Assembly (NCBI GenBank): GCA_041476545.1
Contig: JBGOTP010000099.1
Coordinates: 1-14,209 of the forward strand
Source of the DNA: JBGOTP01 sp041476545
Lineage (GTDB): Bacteria > Acidobacteriota > Vicinamibacteria > Vicinamibacterales > CAVVIG01
DNA: 14,209 bases
Direction: 5' to 3'
A program made the position numbers and the translations under genes. The notes beneath the pieces are model-generated. The model worked only from the letters and a program-made list of their open reading frames with translations. It did no database searches and was not told the origin of the DNA. This document shows positions 13,814 through 14,209 of this stretch, piece after piece; position 1 is the first letter of the stretch, and every line of letters starts with the position of its first letter.

Positions 13814-14072
13814 CATTCCCGGCGGCTGGAATCGGCAACGGTTTTTCAGACCGCCGTATCGCCGAAGAACCGCTGCGTTCGGTCTGACGGCGTCTTGGCA
13901 TTGAGCCGTCGGCACTGAGGTTCGCCCGCTGAGTCGATCTTCGATGGCGCAACTGACGTGGTCACAGCGCGTTGCAGTTCAGAAGGGTCGCTCGTCACCC
14001 GGCCGATCGCAAGGTGGGTGAGCAATCCGCGAGCGCCGTCGTGAGCGACACTCGCAGGTGTCTCGCGCGTGA
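13814..14072. other. Non-coding stretch without recognisable gene
   Basis: I see no supported gene here. It holds an 8-bp inverted repeat, TCAGACCG (13846-13853) and CGGTCTGA (13880-13887), with a 26-base spacer, and a GACAC/GTGTC pair near 14047-14062. Open frames on both strands are low-complexity arginine- and serine-rich shadows. Together with 13590-13710, also without a convincing gene, it forms the degraded zone between the cluster and the tRNA gene. Confidence 0.5.
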
Positions 14073-14116
14073 CAGGGACAATCGCCAGATTTCAGGGACA
14101 CTCGCGGGGACAATCT
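14073..14116. repeat. Cluster of three GGGACA repeats
   Basis: Three units lie close together: CAGGGACAATCG (14073-14084), CAGGGACACTCG (14093-14104) and GGGACAATC (14107-14115). The first is identical over 12 bases to 163-174 at the left edge, in the same orientation. They lie directly upstream of the tRNA promoter and resemble dispersed REP-like repeats. Confidence 0.5.
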
Positions 14117-14118
14117 CT

Positions 14119-14147
14119 TTTCCACAACTCGTTGTTGGTCGTATACT
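14119..14147 (+). promoter_or_regulatory. Sigma-70-like promoter for tRNA-Ser
   Basis: TTTCCA (14119-14124, four of six matches to TTGACA) is followed by a 17-base spacer and TATACT (14142-14147). The tRNA begins nine bases after the -10 box, which suits a short leader that is later processed. Confidence 0.5.
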
Positions 14148-14156
14148 TACAGCGTC

Positions 14157-14209
<53 letters not shown>

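Noticed and set aside
13846..13887. Inverted repeat TCAGACCG / CGGTCTGA as a possible terminator or attachment site
   Set aside because: The spacer is 26 bases, no T-run follows, and no integrase or matching second copy is visible.
13356..13952. Minus-strand open frame of 198 codons in the right flank
   Set aside because: It covers the YncE-like and ParD remnants in antisense and shows no domain or plausible ribosome site; its composition is that of chance open DNA.

Overview
The window is G+C-rich bacterial DNA dominated by one long plus-strand gene cluster (about 1046-13267). The codon use, the strong antisense open frames typical of high-GC DNA, the pattern of secreted TPR and YncE-like proteins and the GGGACA-type repeats suggest an Acidobacteriota (Vicinamibacteria-like) genome. 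That assignment is inference from protein style; no marker gene is present.

Left edge (1-1045): the first codons of an IS-type transposase run off the window on the minus strand. Next come a GGGACA palindromic repeat and a minus-strand hypothetical gene (805 to 230) whose coding signal appears to continue upstream in another frame, which suggests a frameshift.

Central cluster (1046-13267): a secreted TPR protein leads, followed by two tightly packed blocks. Block 1 (2300-8490) encodes two cobalamin-binding-type radical SAM proteins, a tandem-GNAT protein, a second probable acyltransferase-like protein and a GH3-family adenylating enzyme; every junction is an ATGA or GTGA overlap. Block 2 (8539-13267) encodes two more radical SAM proteins, two small integral membrane proteins and a sterol desaturase/fatty acid hydroxylase-type di-iron enzyme, again with overlaps or very short gaps. 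Activation of a carboxylate (GH3), acyl transfer (GNATs), radical chemistry on unactivated carbons (four radical SAM proteins) and membrane oxidation (hydroxylase) together read as a biosynthetic pathway for a modified lipid or lipid-like amide. I do not recognise it as a described pathway, and the product is unknown.

Right edge (13268-14209): this is a debris zone. It holds the 5' end of a YncE-like beta-propeller gene without a usable start and cut off after about 70 residues, a frameshifted remnant of a ParD antitoxin gene, a second group of GGGACA repeats, and then a promoter and the first 53 bases of tRNA-Ser(GCU). Both flanks therefore look rearranged, while the central cluster is intact.
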